Positions 53,573-63,354 are shown, numbered from the stretch's first letter. The stretch is 64,000 nucleotides of DNA from Rapana venosa (GCA_028751875.1 CM054158.1:49199058-49263057); one strand, 5' to 3'. Numbers and translations: made by a program. The notes: generated from the sequence alone by a model not told the origin.

Positions 53573-54689
53573 TAGCGCCCAGACCACCACTCATGGTCTA
53601 ATGGATGGGGGAAAAATTTCCGGTCCAAACGGGGTACGAACCGCCGCACACTTCAGACATATCAAACCGTTTGTATAAATTTACTTTATATTTAAACACT
53701 ACTTACTAAGTTACTAGACTCTGTTCTTTCTACTTCTTTCCAAAATATTTCTATTAAGTACATCTAATGTCTGTCTCAGTGTCTGAAGTTAGTCTATCTA
53801 GATCTAATCTATCTTACCAAAGTTTTTCCTTAACTTATAATTTATATTGAATCTAACCAAAGATTTTCCACAAATTAGGTAATATTCAAACTTCTCACTT
53901 CTGTCTATCATACCAAAGTTTTTACAACAACTTACGCCTGTCTTACCAACGCTTTTCTACTGTATTATAAAAGAACCCTTAAATCTATCTCCATATTTTA
54001 TGTCTATCTTAAGTACTATTATAAATTACAACTTCTATCTCACAAATTTCTTTCCCAAACTAACATCAACCTTATGCTTTTCTACTGTAAGTATTATATC
54101 TAAAAAAAAACAACAACCTTGTATTTATTTTTCCATATTTTACATCTATTGTAGTTAGAGTATAAACCATAACCTACGACTGTCTCACCGAAGTTTTCTA
54201 AATTAACGTCTAGCTTATGCAAATTTTCCAAAAATAACTTACGTCTATCTTGGCACCTTTCTGCAGCAGGTATTCCATGACGTCTAAATGTCCATAGTCT
54301 GCGGCATAGTGTATGGGGCGGCGGCCATTAATTTCACTGTTGACGATTTTCAAGTCCTGACAAACACACACAAAGCATACATGATACATGACATTTAATT
54401 TTACATCTGGAGGTGTAAAAAGTGAACAAGAGAAGAATTAGATTTAATTTTACACTTTACATGTAGGTGGAGTGCATTCTGAAGTTTACATAATATCAAC
54501 TAAACTGAAATTCTATTTGATTTTTAAAAGGTTTGGTTTGATTGTATTACAGTCCCAGTGGAGCTAACTGATATAATATTTATAAGGACTGCACAACTAA
54601 CCATTCATCATCAATGACCTTAGTTTAAGTTTAATGTGGAAGTTTTCAATTTCAGTTTTAATAGACCATATTTAGAGAGAGAGAGAGAC

Positions 54690-54785
<96 letters not shown>

Positions 54786-55312
54786 GAGTACAGGGGGCAA
54801 GAGAGAGATATTTCAAGTGTAAAATATTTTAACCTTTTCACAATAGGTTGAACATTCCTAGTAAATCAATGTTAGGGGTAGGGACCAGAATCAAAACCTT
54901 CACAATGTACACAGAACTGCTTTTATGCAGTTACACAACTGTCAGTGGGCATATAAATTATAATATAAATATATAAAACCTGTCACAGAGTGACACTGGC
55001 ACTCTAGCTTATGTGGCCGTTGAAATTGACTTCAATTGAATTGAATGTTCATATTTATTTATTTATTTATTTAATTTATTTATACCACTTTAAGTCACGC
55101 AGATTTCTCTGCGTGAAACTCAGGCTGCTCTCCCCAGGGAGAGCGCGTCGCCACAAGAGCAGTGCCACTTTTTTTCTTCTTCCCTTTTTCCTGCCTGCAA
55201 CTGTATTTGTTTCCCTACCAGAGCGGCTTTTTTCAACAGAGTTTTGCCAGGGACAACTCTCTTGTTGCCATGGGTTCTTTTACGTGTGTTAAATAATTAT
55301 GTGTCACACACG

Positions 55313-55343
<31 letters not shown>

Positions 55344-56842
55344 TAGCACCCAGACCACCACTCATGGTCTAATGGATGGGGGAAAAGTTTCGGGTCCAAA
55401 AGGGATGAACCACCGCACACTTCCGACCTGAACTTTTTGCTTTCTAGACAGGCATGTTACCTCTAGACCACCAACCAATCCAACATAGGATGTCAGAAAA
55501 AAAAAATCAATAAAAAAAATCAATCTTCATCAGTTTCTTCTGTTGAGTGATGAGTGTGTGTGTGTGTGTGTGTTTGTGTGTAGTGGGTGTGTAGTAGGTG
55601 TGTGTGTAGTGTGTGTGTATTTTTATTATTTTTATTTTATTCTTTTATATCGAGGATAATGGAATAAGCACTTATGTGCTTTTTTTTTTACATCCAGTCC
55701 CTGTGTGTATGCAGATTTGTGAATTCTGTCATCTGTGCCCACCTGCACATAATGGCCTACTCTTATGAAAAGCGGAACATGATTTTATGTGCGCGCAAGA
55801 TGTTCTGCGTGTGTTCGCACACGGGACCTCGGTTTATAGTCTCATCCGAAGGACTGTATGTAGTGGGTGTGCAGTGTGTGTGTGTGTAGTGTGTGTGTGT
55901 AGGTGTGTTTGTGTGTGTAGTGTGTGTTGTGTGTGTCACTGTATGTGTCACTGTGTGTGTGTACTTTAACATGGATTCTATTATGTTCCAGTTTTCAGTG
56001 GTATAAGTTCTACAAACTGGTGCTGTATGTTGATTTACTGTTTGTAGAAAGTTGCATCTTTCATAGTATTTTTGCTGCACTTGTGCTATGTTTATCATGT
56101 CTTCAGTAGATATGTCCTTTGTCAGTGTCACAAACCGGTTGTTGGGTACATTTCACTATGCAGTATCCACTGTCTTAAAACCTTTCTCATTTTCAAGAAG
56201 TAATATATAACTGAAGCCAGCGAAGGCCTTTCTGGTAGAAAATCAGTGAACATTACTGTTATACTGTTAATCACAAAATGATTGATTAAATTTAAAGGTA
56301 AAATATGAGAAAAATCTGTATGGGATGGAAAACAATATGTTCACTGCCTAGCTGTCACCAAGTACTGGAATAGTGAACACAGTCACCTCCATCACCGCCC
56401 ACTTATTCTACTAAAAGAAACGCGAATACACATCACAATATAGGCCTAGTATATGTCCTACGGGGAAAAAAATGAAGGGGTGGGGCATTTGACTCAACCT
56501 AATGCATTCTTTCTTCCTGAATTTAACTTTGCATTATAATCACGGAATGCAGACTTATTCTGATTACTTTTTAATGATATGATTCAACCAGTAATGAATT
56601 ACATTAAGGGGTGTCGGTAAAAATAGTCAATGAAATAAACCAATCCCTATTGGTTAGTGTAGCCATAATAAACGACCAACCCTAATGCCGACTATGATGG
56701 AATGGAAGGATTGGAGGAATGTCGAATTTTACGTGGTTTATTTCGAAAACTTCAAGGCTATTATTACTCTTACCTTCTCAACATAACTCTTCACTTCTTC
56801 CAGATCACCATTTTTTAATTTCCAAAGGAATTCTTGAGCCAT
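47575..56842 (-). CDS. MTPN: Myotrophin (V-1), complete four-exon gene
   Basis: Four exons on the minus strand (56842-56774, 54356-54243, 50621-50538, 47661-47575) join in phase 0 at every junction into a 117-residue protein, against 118 in vertebrates. It starts [20 protein letters not shown]. It contains two clear ankyrin repeats: [20 protein letters not shown] with KGAKID, and [20 protein letters not shown] with LKAGANKN. It ends [12 protein letters not shown]. Myotrophin/V-1 binds actin capping protein and prevents it capping filament ends in the cytoplasm. All splice sites are GT/AG. Introns (about 2.4, 3.6 and 2.9 kb) hold nested transposons. Length, start and stop all agree with the family. 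Confidence 0.95.
47662..48005. other. MTPN intron 3 sequence with (CA)n, (TA)n, (GT)n
   Basis: (CA)n at 47690-47707, (CATA)n/(TA)n at 47790-47822 and (GT)n at 47859-47881. Otherwise anonymous. Confidence 0.6.
48006..48090 (-). repeat. LINE (ATT)n 3' terminus
   Basis: ATAATGTATGGAATTTATAT with AGCACTGATATGTGC. Confidence 0.7.
48110..48515 (+). repeat. SINE-A, full length, after GT and poly(G)
   Basis: G tract at 48134-48163, then GGATAGCCTGGTGGTTAGAG (box A), CCGGGTTCCAATCTC (box B), the core ATGAAACTATAAACCGCGGT and tail TTATCCTTGAAATAAAAGAA. Confidence 0.9.
48516..48824. other. Anonymous intron sequence
   Basis: No recognised feature apart from a short poly(C). Confidence 0.4.
48825..49800 (-). 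mobile_element. 5'-truncated CR1/Jockey-type LINE with intact C-terminal frame
   Basis: Minus-strand frame of 256 codons (49774-49004). It starts just after the catalytic YADD region and contains [54 protein letters not shown] and [14 protein letters not shown], all standard in non-LTR reverse transcriptases of this type. The 3' UTR ends GCGCTATATAAGTTCCATTT followed by (ATT)n at 48842-48825. The open frame suggests a fairly recent insertion. It lies in MTPN intron 3, in the gene's own orientation. Confidence 0.9.
49884..50048 (+). mobile_element. Second copy of the same LINE, inverted fragment
   Basis: Encodes [20 protein letters not shown] and [19 protein letters not shown], clearly homologous to the end of the element at 48825 but on the opposite strand. 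Confidence 0.85.
50049..50190 (+). repeat. SINE-H fragment
   Basis: CAGCCTTGCCCTTTCTTCCC, then AAGTCTTTCAGAGGAGATTC, TAAACCATCGGACC (core variant) and AAAAGAACCCACGACAG. Confidence 0.7.
50255..50400 (+). repeat. SINE-D 3' end with G-rich insert
   Basis: CATGAAGTCAGAAAGCAGCT, a GGGGT repeat, then CAAAATCTCATAATTGGAAC and GGAGCTCAAGCTGAGGA. Confidence 0.65.
50538..50621 (-). CDS. MTPN: MTPN exon 3 (ankyrin repeat)
   Basis: Twenty-eight codons in phase 0 with acceptor TGTTGTCAG and donor GTAATG. They read [20 protein letters not shown] then CVAHLLKA. TPLLSAxYEGH is a myotrophin hallmark. The exon sits between a D-type SINE fragment and a C-rich run. Confidence 0.95.
50911..52652 (-). mobile_element. 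piggyBac-like non-autonomous TTAA element, copy 2
   Basis: Bounded by TTAA at 50907-50910 and 52653-52656. It is the reverse complement of 18775-20230 along its whole length, with substitutions and small indels, plus a SINE-C at 51586-51864. Without the SINE it is about 1.45 kb, matching copy 1 (1.46 kb). No transposase frame. A shared open stretch of about 60 codons ([20 protein letters not shown]) is not recognised and is probably incidental. Confidence 0.85.
51586..51864 (+). mobile_element. SINE-C inserted in the TTAA element
   Basis: Full-length (279 bp): GGCACCGTGGTCGAGTGGTT, box B GGGTTTGATCCCC, body as at 33762, ending TCGAAAGAACATACT. Flanked by perfect 13-bp copies of TAGTCTCTAAAGT at 51573-51585 and 51865-51877. 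The orthologous position in copy 1 (19562-19574) has one copy of this 13-mer and no SINE. Confidence 0.97.
52657..52894. other. Anonymous intron sequence
   Basis: No recognised feature. Confidence 0.4.
52895..53160 (+). repeat. SINE-F, head and body
   Basis: ATCAGTGGTCTAGAAGTAAT (box A region), TCCGGGTTCAATCCCCGTTC (box B), CCATCCACTATACTGTGAGT, GATGATAAACCGAAGTCCCG (core) and AAAAGAACCCACAACAAC. Confidence 0.85.
53220..53300 (-). repeat. LINE (ATT)n 3' terminus
   Basis: (AAT)n, GTATGGAATTTATATAGCGC, then GAATCTTGTAAAGC. Confidence 0.8.
53305..53665 (-). repeat. SINE-F copy
   Basis: CCCCTTTAAGTCATGGCAGA, GGGAGAGCGGGAG, GGGACCTCGGTTTATCGTCT (core) and CATGGTCTAATGGATGGGGG. Its end lies next to the 52895 copy in opposite orientation. 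Confidence 0.85.
53666..54242. other. Anonymous AT-rich intron sequence
   Basis: Recurrent TACCAAAGTTTTT/CTATCTTA-like words suggest a very old degenerate tandem repeat. Nothing else seen. Confidence 0.4.
54243..54356 (-). CDS. MTPN: MTPN exon 2 (ankyrin repeat)
   Basis: Thirty-eight codons in phase 0, acceptor GTTTGTCAG and donor GTAAG. They read [20 protein letters not shown] then [18 protein letters not shown]. The [12 protein letters not shown] core is a canonical ankyrin motif (TPLHxAAxxGH) and corresponds to RKPLHYAAD in vertebrates. Confidence 0.95.
54674..54782. repeat. (GA)n microsatellite
   Basis: About 48 GA units ending in G12. Confidence 0.95.
55075..55490 (-). repeat. SINE-F, full length
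   Basis: From TATACCACTTTAAGTCACGC (3' end) through GGTCTAATGGATGGGGGAAA to TTACCTCTAGACCACCAACC (tRNA head reversed). The 3' end holds a perfect 9-bp hairpin TCACGCAGA...TCTGCGTGA and an 8-bp one GCTCTCCC...GGGAGAGC. Confidence 0.9.
55551..55620. repeat. (GT)n microsatellite
   Basis: GT with GTGTAGT variants. Confidence 0.9.
55640..55857 (-). repeat. SINE-A starting exactly at the core
   Basis: TTCTTTTATATCGAGGATAA to TAGTCTCATCCGAAGGACT, the same start as the copy at 40425-40632. Confidence 0.8.
55858..55965. repeat. (GT)n with GTGTAGT variants
   Basis: Similar to 55551-55620, so the SINE-A piece lies inside one GT tract. Confidence 0.85.
55966..56773. other. Anonymous MTPN intron 1 sequence
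   Basis: About 800 bp, no recognised repeat. Confidence 0.4.
56774..56842 (-). CDS. MTPN: MTPN exon 1 (start codon)
   Basis: The ATG is at 56842-56840. The 23 codons [20 protein letters not shown] plus VEK end at donor GTAAG (56773 leftwards). This matches the N-terminal helix of the first ankyrin unit of vertebrate myotrophin, including the start position, so no further upstream coding exon is expected. Confidence 0.95.
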
Positions 56843-56879
56843 CGTTATAATTTGTACTTCCAATCCTTCGGGAAAATAT

Positions 56880-56960
56880 TCACAACCTGGGTTGGGCGGC
56901 AGACCGGAAATCGCCTTCTGCTGTTGATAACCTTGGTTGGATTTTCATTGGCTAAACGGA
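56880..56960 (-). promoter_or_regulatory. Putative TATA-less MTPN proximal promoter
   Basis: Within 110 bp upstream of the MTPN ATG are an inverted CCAAT box (ATTGG on + at 56947-56951), an ETS-like CCGGAA core (56904-56909) and a GGGCGG GC-box (56894-56899). No TATA box is visible. This combination is common in housekeeping promoters. The motifs are short, so the assignment rests on clustering and position. Confidence 0.4.
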
Positions 56961-57178
56961 TAGGGGACGTAACCAAGCAGAAAAGCTCTACAAATAGGTC
57001 TTTCTGAAAAATGTGTGTGCCTTTTGTTGAGAATGATTCACACAGCAAATAAACTAGATTCTAGTGTACAGGTCTAGAAATGTTTGTTGCCGCTGGCAGA
57101 TCCTGTGGTAGACAGTTTGTAGTGCACTATTTGCTTCCCCTTCCATCCCACCTTACCCACATCCTTCCCCCCTTAACC

Positions 57179-57198
57179 CCCCCCCCCCCCCCCCCCCT
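57179..57198. repeat. Poly(C) tract
   Basis: About 19 C. Confidence 0.9.
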
Positions 57199-57268
57199 CA
57201 ACTTCGACCTCCCCCATCACCCTAACCCTCTTCTCCATCCATGATCCTTCTGGCTTTATATTCTCCAG

Positions 57269-57269
<1 letters not shown>

Positions 57270-57305
<36 letters not shown>
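57270..57305. repeat. (GA)n microsatellite
   Basis: About 17 GA units. Confidence 0.95.
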
Positions 57306-57309
<4 letters not shown>

Positions 57310-57399
57310 TCATAAAATGTGTTTTATCGAAGTGTGGACGAGTTGACGTGGTGATAAGATTATTATTTTAAGTGCATTATGCTTCGATTTCGTTGTTGT

Positions 57400-57447
57400 T
57401 GTGCTTTAGTTGTTGCTGTTGCTGTTGTTGTTGTTGGTGTGTGTTTT

Positions 57448-57514
<67 letters not shown>

Positions 57515-57562
57515 GTGTTGTATTGGTTTTTCCCCAATGTGTGTGTGTGTGTGTGTGTGTGA
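57400..57562. repeat. (GTT)n and (GT)n microsatellites
   Basis: GTT at 57402-57438, GT at 57450-57512 and 57540-57561. Confidence 0.95.
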
Positions 57563-57565
57563 AAG

Positions 57566-57602
57566 TCAGTTTTATTTCCAGATGGTACATTGAATAAGCA
57601 AT
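57566..57602 (-). repeat. Repeat G 3' end
   Basis: TTTATTTCCAGATGGTACAT and TGAATAAGCAATGG, identical to the 39955 copy over this span. Confidence 0.75.
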
Positions 57603-57728
57603 GGTTGGCTGGGGGTTTTTTTCATGGTCATCTATCTAGGAAAAAAACCAACGTAACAATAATATTCGACTATAAACATTACTACTACCCTTAACAATAA
57701 AATGTACCAATAAGAAGAAAAACAACCC

Positions 57729-57737
<9 letters not shown>

Positions 57738-57797
<60 letters not shown>

Positions 57798-57855
57798 TTC
57801 GTCTAACATAACAAATAGTGAAAAGACGTTAAATTCCCCCCCCCCCCCCCCCCGA
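57738..57855. repeat. (CA)n and poly(C)
   Basis: About 28 CA units, then about 18 C at 57838. Confidence 0.95.
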
Positions 57856-58072
57856 AAAAACAAACAAACAACCAAAACAAAACCGAACGCTTACACACAC
57901 GCATGCGTGTGAACACACTTAGGTAAATGTTTTTGTAAGAATTAAAAAAAACAATTATAAAATGTCAAACAAACAAATTATATCAGGTTACAATATTGCC
58001 CATTCTTTCATGTTCATACTTTATAAAAATAAAATAAGAAAAAAACCCAGCAAGGGTAAGAATAACAATCTA

Positions 58073-58076
<4 letters not shown>

Positions 58077-58112
<36 letters not shown>
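58077..58112. repeat. (GT)n microsatellite
   Basis: About 18 GT units. Confidence 0.95.
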
Positions 58113-58114
<2 letters not shown>

Positions 58115-58314
58115 GGGAGGAGGTGGGGACGGGGTTGTTTTAGTATATTATTTTTATGTGTCGTTTATTTGTTTTTCCTCGCTGGGCTGTTTTTTAAAAA
58201 AAAATATTTCTTTTTCTGTTTACTTTTCGTTTTGGAGTTGTTGACATTGATGTTGTTGCTGTTGTTGTTTCGTAAGTACTGTGGTTGAGATTTCAAAGTC
58301 TTCTTGATCATGGG

Positions 58315-58347
<33 letters not shown>

Positions 58348-58426
58348 GAGTTGTTAGAGTTGGTGGTTGTTGGTTTTTGTTCTGTTGCTTAGTTGCTTTT
58401 TTTTTTTTTGATGGAAGGGTTGATCT

Positions 58427-58465
<39 letters not shown>

Positions 58466-58520
58466 CACGTACGCACGCACACACACACGCACGCGCACGC
58501 ACGCACGCACGCATACACAC
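58315..58520. repeat. (TTG)n, poly(T), (CA)n, (CGCA)n
   Basis: Cluster of microsatellites. Confidence 0.9.
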
Positions 58521-58764
58521 ATATGTTGTACAGTCTAGGTTTTATTTCATTTAAATTTTTAAAAATATGATTTTGTGAAGTTTGGATCTAAAAAATAAAA
58601 GTTTTCCTCAATCATTTCTGTTCTTTTAAAAACATATTAACACCGTCTTTTCTTTGCTTTTATAAGTCGATTTTCTCTATTTGCTAGTTTACATTTTTTT
58701 AAATATTATATTATCATTCTTCTTCTTCTTCTTCTTCTTCTTCTACTATAATAAAGGCAGGATG

Positions 58765-58859
58765 AAAAACGTTGTGCAAACTCCTTTAATAAAGATCGTT
58801 TTGACTTGACTTGACCTCACCCACACCCTGACCCACACGCACGTACCCCCCCCCCCCCC

Positions 58860-58895
<36 letters not shown>

Positions 58896-58935
58896 ATGAG
58901 TGCTTATTCATTATCCTCGAAATAAAAGAATTTGT
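58765..58935 (+). repeat. (TTGAC)-tailed end, poly(C), (CT)n and SINE-A tip
   Basis: CCTTTAATAAAGATCGTTTT then TTGACTTGACC. Poly(C) at 58848-58862, (CT)n at 58866-58893, then GAGTGCTTATTCATTATCCT (SINE-A tip). Confidence 0.7.
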
Positions 58936-58998
58936 CATTGTCTCTTCACATACGCAACGAAACGTGAAACTGGTTAGAAGCAATCAAACAATTAAATC

Positions 58999-59018
58999 CC
59001 CCCCCCCCCCCCCCCCCC
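58999..59018. repeat. Poly(C) tract
   Basis: About 20 C. Confidence 0.9.
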
Positions 59019-59232
59019 ACACACACCATCAGAAAGCTAAGACACATAAAAGCAACTAAAGAGTTTTGTCTATTATAAAGACGTTAGTTTCATTGTTTTT
59101 TGTTTTTTGTTTTTGTTTTTTTAGATAAAAAAAAAGGTTTTGTAAAGAACTGGTATTTACAGCTACTTAGAAGACTACTCCATATAAGGGCCTGAGAAAG
59201 GTAATATGTAGGATTGGTTTGTTGCTTTACAA

Positions 59233-59275
59233 GATTCAGCACTATATAAATTCCATACATTATCATTATTATGTA
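59233..59275 (+). repeat. LINE (ATT)n 3' terminus
   Basis: AGATTCAGCACTATATAAAT, TCCATACATT, ATCATTATTAT. Confidence 0.75.
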
Positions 59276-59517
59276 GGTCAGTACATGGACAGAGTAGATA
59301 GCATTTCTGACAGGTTGGCTTGTTGGTGACTAAAGTAAACAAAGGAGTGACAAAGTTAGGGACTTCGCCTTGATATCTGATTCATGAATACGGCTGTCTC
59401 TGATTTAAATCGTTTCTCTAGAGATAGAATGTGTAGCTTCTTTACATATTCATCTGTTGCAATAGGTAGGTGGAGTGGAATGAGCTTGGCTGCTCTGCAG
59501 TGGATAGAAATCAATCT

Positions 59518-59602
59518 TTTTCTTCTTGTTCTTCTTCTTCTTCTTTTTCATAATTATTATCTTCTTCTTGCTGTTGTTGTTGTTGTTCTTCTTCTTCTTC
59601 TT
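59518..59602. repeat. (TTC)n(GTT)n(CTT)n microsatellite
   Basis: Grown at the GACGAAGAAG end of the adjoining repeat E. Confidence 0.9.
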
Positions 59603-60255
59603 CGAGGCTCAGAGAGTGACAATTGTTGTCTGTTATATGAGCAAAAATGAGTTGCGCTGCTGTTAAAAAAAAAAGGTAAAGGTAAAGGAGTCCCATAACC
59701 TATAAGGTCGCAGGGGAGCGAAGCGTCAGAGACCTCACTTCTCTAGGGCCAGCATATTGAGGGCGGCGCCCATCTCCTCTCCCTCGCTGCTTTACCTTCC
59801 CTGACCCTAAAGAGGGCAGGTACCCATTTACAGCTGGGTGAGCTGGGGGAACTGTACTGAAGCCAAGGCGCGCAAACGGTCACCCATCCAAGTGGTAACC
59901 ACGCTCGACGCTGCTTAACTTGGCTGGGGGAAAGCGAGTGCTGTGACCACTGAGCTATCCCGTCCCCTGTTAAGCACCTGACAAATCAGGCCCAGCTCAT
60001 CCTACTTCCGGGTGAGAGAGATTTGTAATCTTTGAAATCTTTCTGGGGAAAAAACCCAGTAGGAGAATGGACCAAGACGGCAGAAAATAGACAAGACGGA
60101 AAGGACAGTACGAAAAGGAACAAGGCGGAAACAAAGAGAGGGATAGAAAAGAAGGAATTTCTAACACAGAATTTCCAGAAGGTGGGGATGTTATTTATAC
60201 TGACAGCTCCCCCATCCCCCCCCCCCCCCACCACCCTGGTATTTCCACGGGGGAA
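59603..60255 (-). repeat. Repeat E split by a nested SINE-B
   Basis: Left part 59603-59666 (GAGGCTCAGAG to GCGCTGCTGTTAA), right part 59967-60255 (CTGTTAAGCACCTGACAAAT to TACTGACAGC and CATCCCC). CTGTTAA on both sides (59660-59666, 59967-59973) is the target duplication. Confidence 0.9.
59667..59966 (-). mobile_element. SINE-B, full length, nested in repeat E
   Basis: The 5S-like segment is 59877-59921 (reverse), the closest to 5S rRNA in the window. Box A TAGCTCAGTGG is reversed at 59947-59957. 3' tail (CTTTAC)n plus poly(A/T) at 59667-59690. Confidence 0.92.
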
Positions 60256-60434
60256 TTGAATCGTTTTATGTGGACATCATAGCACCCGTTCTATATTGCT
60301 GAAGCATAATTAACAGGAGGCATTAAATGGAAGTGGGGAAAAAAGGGTGTAAAATAACAGTATGAATGTATTTTTTTTGCTTGAGACATTAGGAAGATAT
60401 TTTTTACAAGAGGGTGTCACATAGTTTGTGTCAA

Positions 60435-60525
60435 GGGGCTTCCCTGTATACTTCGTCATTTGGCATACACAAAATCTCACCATTGCTGAACCTTTGAGCT
60501 CTAGCAGAGAAACGAAACAAACAAA
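60435..60525 (+). repeat. SINE-D 3' tip
   Basis: GCATACACAAAATCTCACCA, TTGCTGAACCTTTGAGCTCT and AGCAGAGAAACGAAAC. Confidence 0.8.
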
Positions 60526-61835
60526 AACTTATCATTTATGGTTATACATTAACTCAATGGAGTAGCAGTGAAATGGATCCCGCCATTTTGTGGTGACGCG
60601 TGATTTTGGCTATATTTGAAAAATTCAGCAGACTTACCCAACATATTAATGACATACACATTATACATCATTGACAAGTTCATAATGTCTGCTTTTGAGA
60701 TTTTTGCACAGTTTTTCAATAGATGACTGTTTTAATTTTTTTTTTTACAAATTTTAAGAATATGTCACTGATTGCTGAAAAATAAAAAGTTTTGAAAATT
60801 AGGGCTACCTATTTTACATGGCTTGAACTGTTCATCAACTAGTCCTCTTCAAGATATTTGATGATTTTTCACCAAAAGTAAACCTGAAGCTGGCTGAATC
60901 CACCTGATGTCACATTTTGTACAACAGATTTCTTTTCTTAAAGAATCATAACACTGGAGAGCCTGAAATCCAAAAGATATCACTTGTTGACATGTCAAAC
61001 AAACTTATTAGCTAACAAACTAGGCAAGATTATAGTCAAGGAAAGCAACTGTGTTTAGAAAAATGATTGCCCTACAGGCCAGAGTACTTTCCCTTGAGTT
61101 GAACATCACTCGGTGTATAAAAAAAACAACAACGTAATTCTGCAGCTTCGGCACGTCACAGTGAAGGAGAGGAGTGCTGAAGCTTAAGCTTCGGCACAAC
61201 CTCAATGAGTTAAATGTGGTGTCAATTAAAGTATTAGCTAGAAGGGATAACTGAAGAAGAGCTAATTGACTTTTTTGGAGCAGGTTGCTTTAACCTTCCA
61301 TTAGGCGTTGACAGGATGCCTTATTATAGACTTGAGTCTCACCACTTTGATAGTCAATAATTATTATTATATAGTGCCTTCAGCGCCTGGGCTTGATCAC
61401 AGTTCTTGATTAAACCATTGACGCTGGGAGCAACAGCAAAGTGAGAGGCTGTATGATCAGTGGCTTTCCCATTCATGGAATTCCACCTTACAGCTTAGTC
61501 TTTAGTGATTGACTATGACTCTCTGACTAGGAGGCTTGACTTGCACAGTCCTTATGTGCTGCAGCCCTGGGGGATGGTTAGCCTTTGGAGAACATCTCCA
61601 ACGCTGACTGTCCTTATGCCCACTTGGCCGAGAGAGTGGGGATGTACTGTGGGCAAGGCATCTCCACTATAATCAAATTTCTACCCGTGGGACACGACGG
61701 ACAAACATACAATACAAATACAATTATAAAGTCTTTGCTGGAGACAAGCTTAATTTGCTTGCAGACGCTGTTTGCAGTGATGATTGGATTGACAAATCAT
61801 TGGCAGATAAGTCAGTTGTGATTTTTGTGTTTGAT
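60526..61835. other. Anonymous sequence, possibly decayed retroelement at its right end
   Basis: No recognised gene. 61355-61375 has an ATT-rich run next to ATATAGTGCCTTCAGCGCCT, which could be another LINE end. Confidence 0.35.
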
Positions 61836-62060
61836 ATTGATGATAGTAGGTCACTGATGTAGATGTGCCGAACAGGAGCAGGCTTAGCACAATACCTTGG
61901 TGGACTCCGTATGTAACAGAACCTTCAGTGGAACTTTCCTCCCCCCATCATAAAGTGCATACAGAGTTGTTTTTGTGAAGTATGGATGAAAGAACCCCAT
62001 TAATGAAGGGCAGTTCAAATTAGAGACATAGTTTTGTTTGCAGGATACAGGCATCAACAA
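61836..62060 (-). mobile_element. Decayed reverse transcriptase fragment
   Basis: Minus strand gives GSVTYGVHQGIVLSLLLFG, resembling GVPQGSVLGPLLF of non-LTR reverse transcriptases. In a second frame comes YISDLLSS, and further on SANDLSIQ in place of the catalytic YADD segment. Frameshifted and inactive. Confidence 0.65.
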
Positions 62061-62073
62061 GATCACAGGTGTT

Positions 62074-62077
62074 TTTT

Positions 62078-62173
<96 letters not shown>
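62074..62173. repeat. (GA)n microsatellite, ~98 bp
   Basis: About 49 uninterrupted GA units. Confidence 0.97.
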
Positions 62174-62175
<2 letters not shown>

Positions 62176-62379
62176 CCTTGGGGTTTTCTTGAAATAAATC
62201 TTGAAAATCTTGAATCTTGAGAGAGAATGATAGTGACAAAGGTTTGTTAATTGCCCATACAGCATTACAATAAAGCCCTTTAGACATGGGACAGTGAATG
62301 GAATAACTCGAAAGACAATTCATAAACGACAAATTCGAATTAAACAGTCAAACGAGTATGCACGCAGGCATTACTCAGA

Positions 62380-62476
62380 AACGCACGCACGCACGCATGC
62401 ATACACGCACCCGTGGCACAGTACACCCGCGTGTTCGCACACACGCCCATAATAATACGCACACACGCATGGGCTC

Positions 62477-62509
<33 letters not shown>

Positions 62510-62594
62510 AGAGAAGAGAGAGAGAGAAGAGAGAGAGAAGAAGAGAAGAGAGAGAGAGCATGAAGAGAGAGAGAGTGAGAGAGAGAGAGAGAGG
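62380..62594. repeat. (CGCA)n and interrupted (GA)n
   Basis: CA/CG-rich at 62380-62470, GAGA with AGAAG interruptions to 62594. Confidence 0.9.
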
Positions 62595-62671
62595 TCTACA
62601 TTTCAGGGGTAATAGATGGTAATATATCGAAGATGATAAGTATGGCACGCCTTTTTTTTAAAAAAACATCC

Positions 62672-62815
62672 AGTCCAGGCCTTTCCTTTCGGAAGACTAG
62701 GCCATTTGTGTCAGTGGGAATGATGACAAAATTGACAAAACCACATGCACAGGAGGATGGGATGTGAAAAAACCACTCGAGTGCTTATTCCATTATCCTC
62801 AAAATATAATAATAA
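62672..62815 (+). repeat. SINE-A 3' part
   Basis: TTTCGGAAGACTAGGCCATT, CAAAATTGACAAAACCACAT and TTCCATTATCCTCAAAATAT. Confidence 0.85.
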
Positions 62816-62934
62816 TAATAATAATAACAACAACAACAACAACAACAACAACAATATAGATGATGCTGATGATGATAATCATCATCAGCATCATCATCAA
62901 TGAATCAATGAATCAATGAATCAATGAATCAATG

Positions 62935-62965
<31 letters not shown>

Positions 62966-62985
62966 CATTCATTCATTCATTCAAC
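62808..62985. repeat. (AAT)n, (CAA)n, (GAT)n, (AATCAATG)n
   Basis: Series of short tandem repeats ending in (TCAT)n. Confidence 0.9.
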
Positions 62986-63154
62986 CACAGAACAAACACC
63001 ATTAAACACAAAAGTACCCAAGCAGTAGTATATATTTTATTGGGAAAACAGATGAGCAAAATTCAAACAAACAACCCCCCCCCCCCCCCAACCCAAATCA
63101 GCAATGTTAAGCTTAACAGAGTAATGAGGCACTAGTAACAATTGTGCTGGGCGC

Positions 63155-63182
63155 AGTGTGTGTGTGTGTGTGTGTGTGTGTA
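63155..63182. repeat. (GT)n microsatellite
   Basis: About 13 GT units. Confidence 0.9.
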
Positions 63183-63354
63183 AGTCAAGAGGGAGGGAGA
63201 AGGTGTCAAACAGGGAGGTAACTGAATAAGGCTGGCTGTGAAAGAATCAGCAAAGTACTGACAGTATGGGCAAGTCAGGGGGTGATTGTCTCCCTTGCAC
63301 TGCAACCTTGAAGTGATCTTTCCATGTGAATGCTTTCCTTTGCAAATTTACTTT

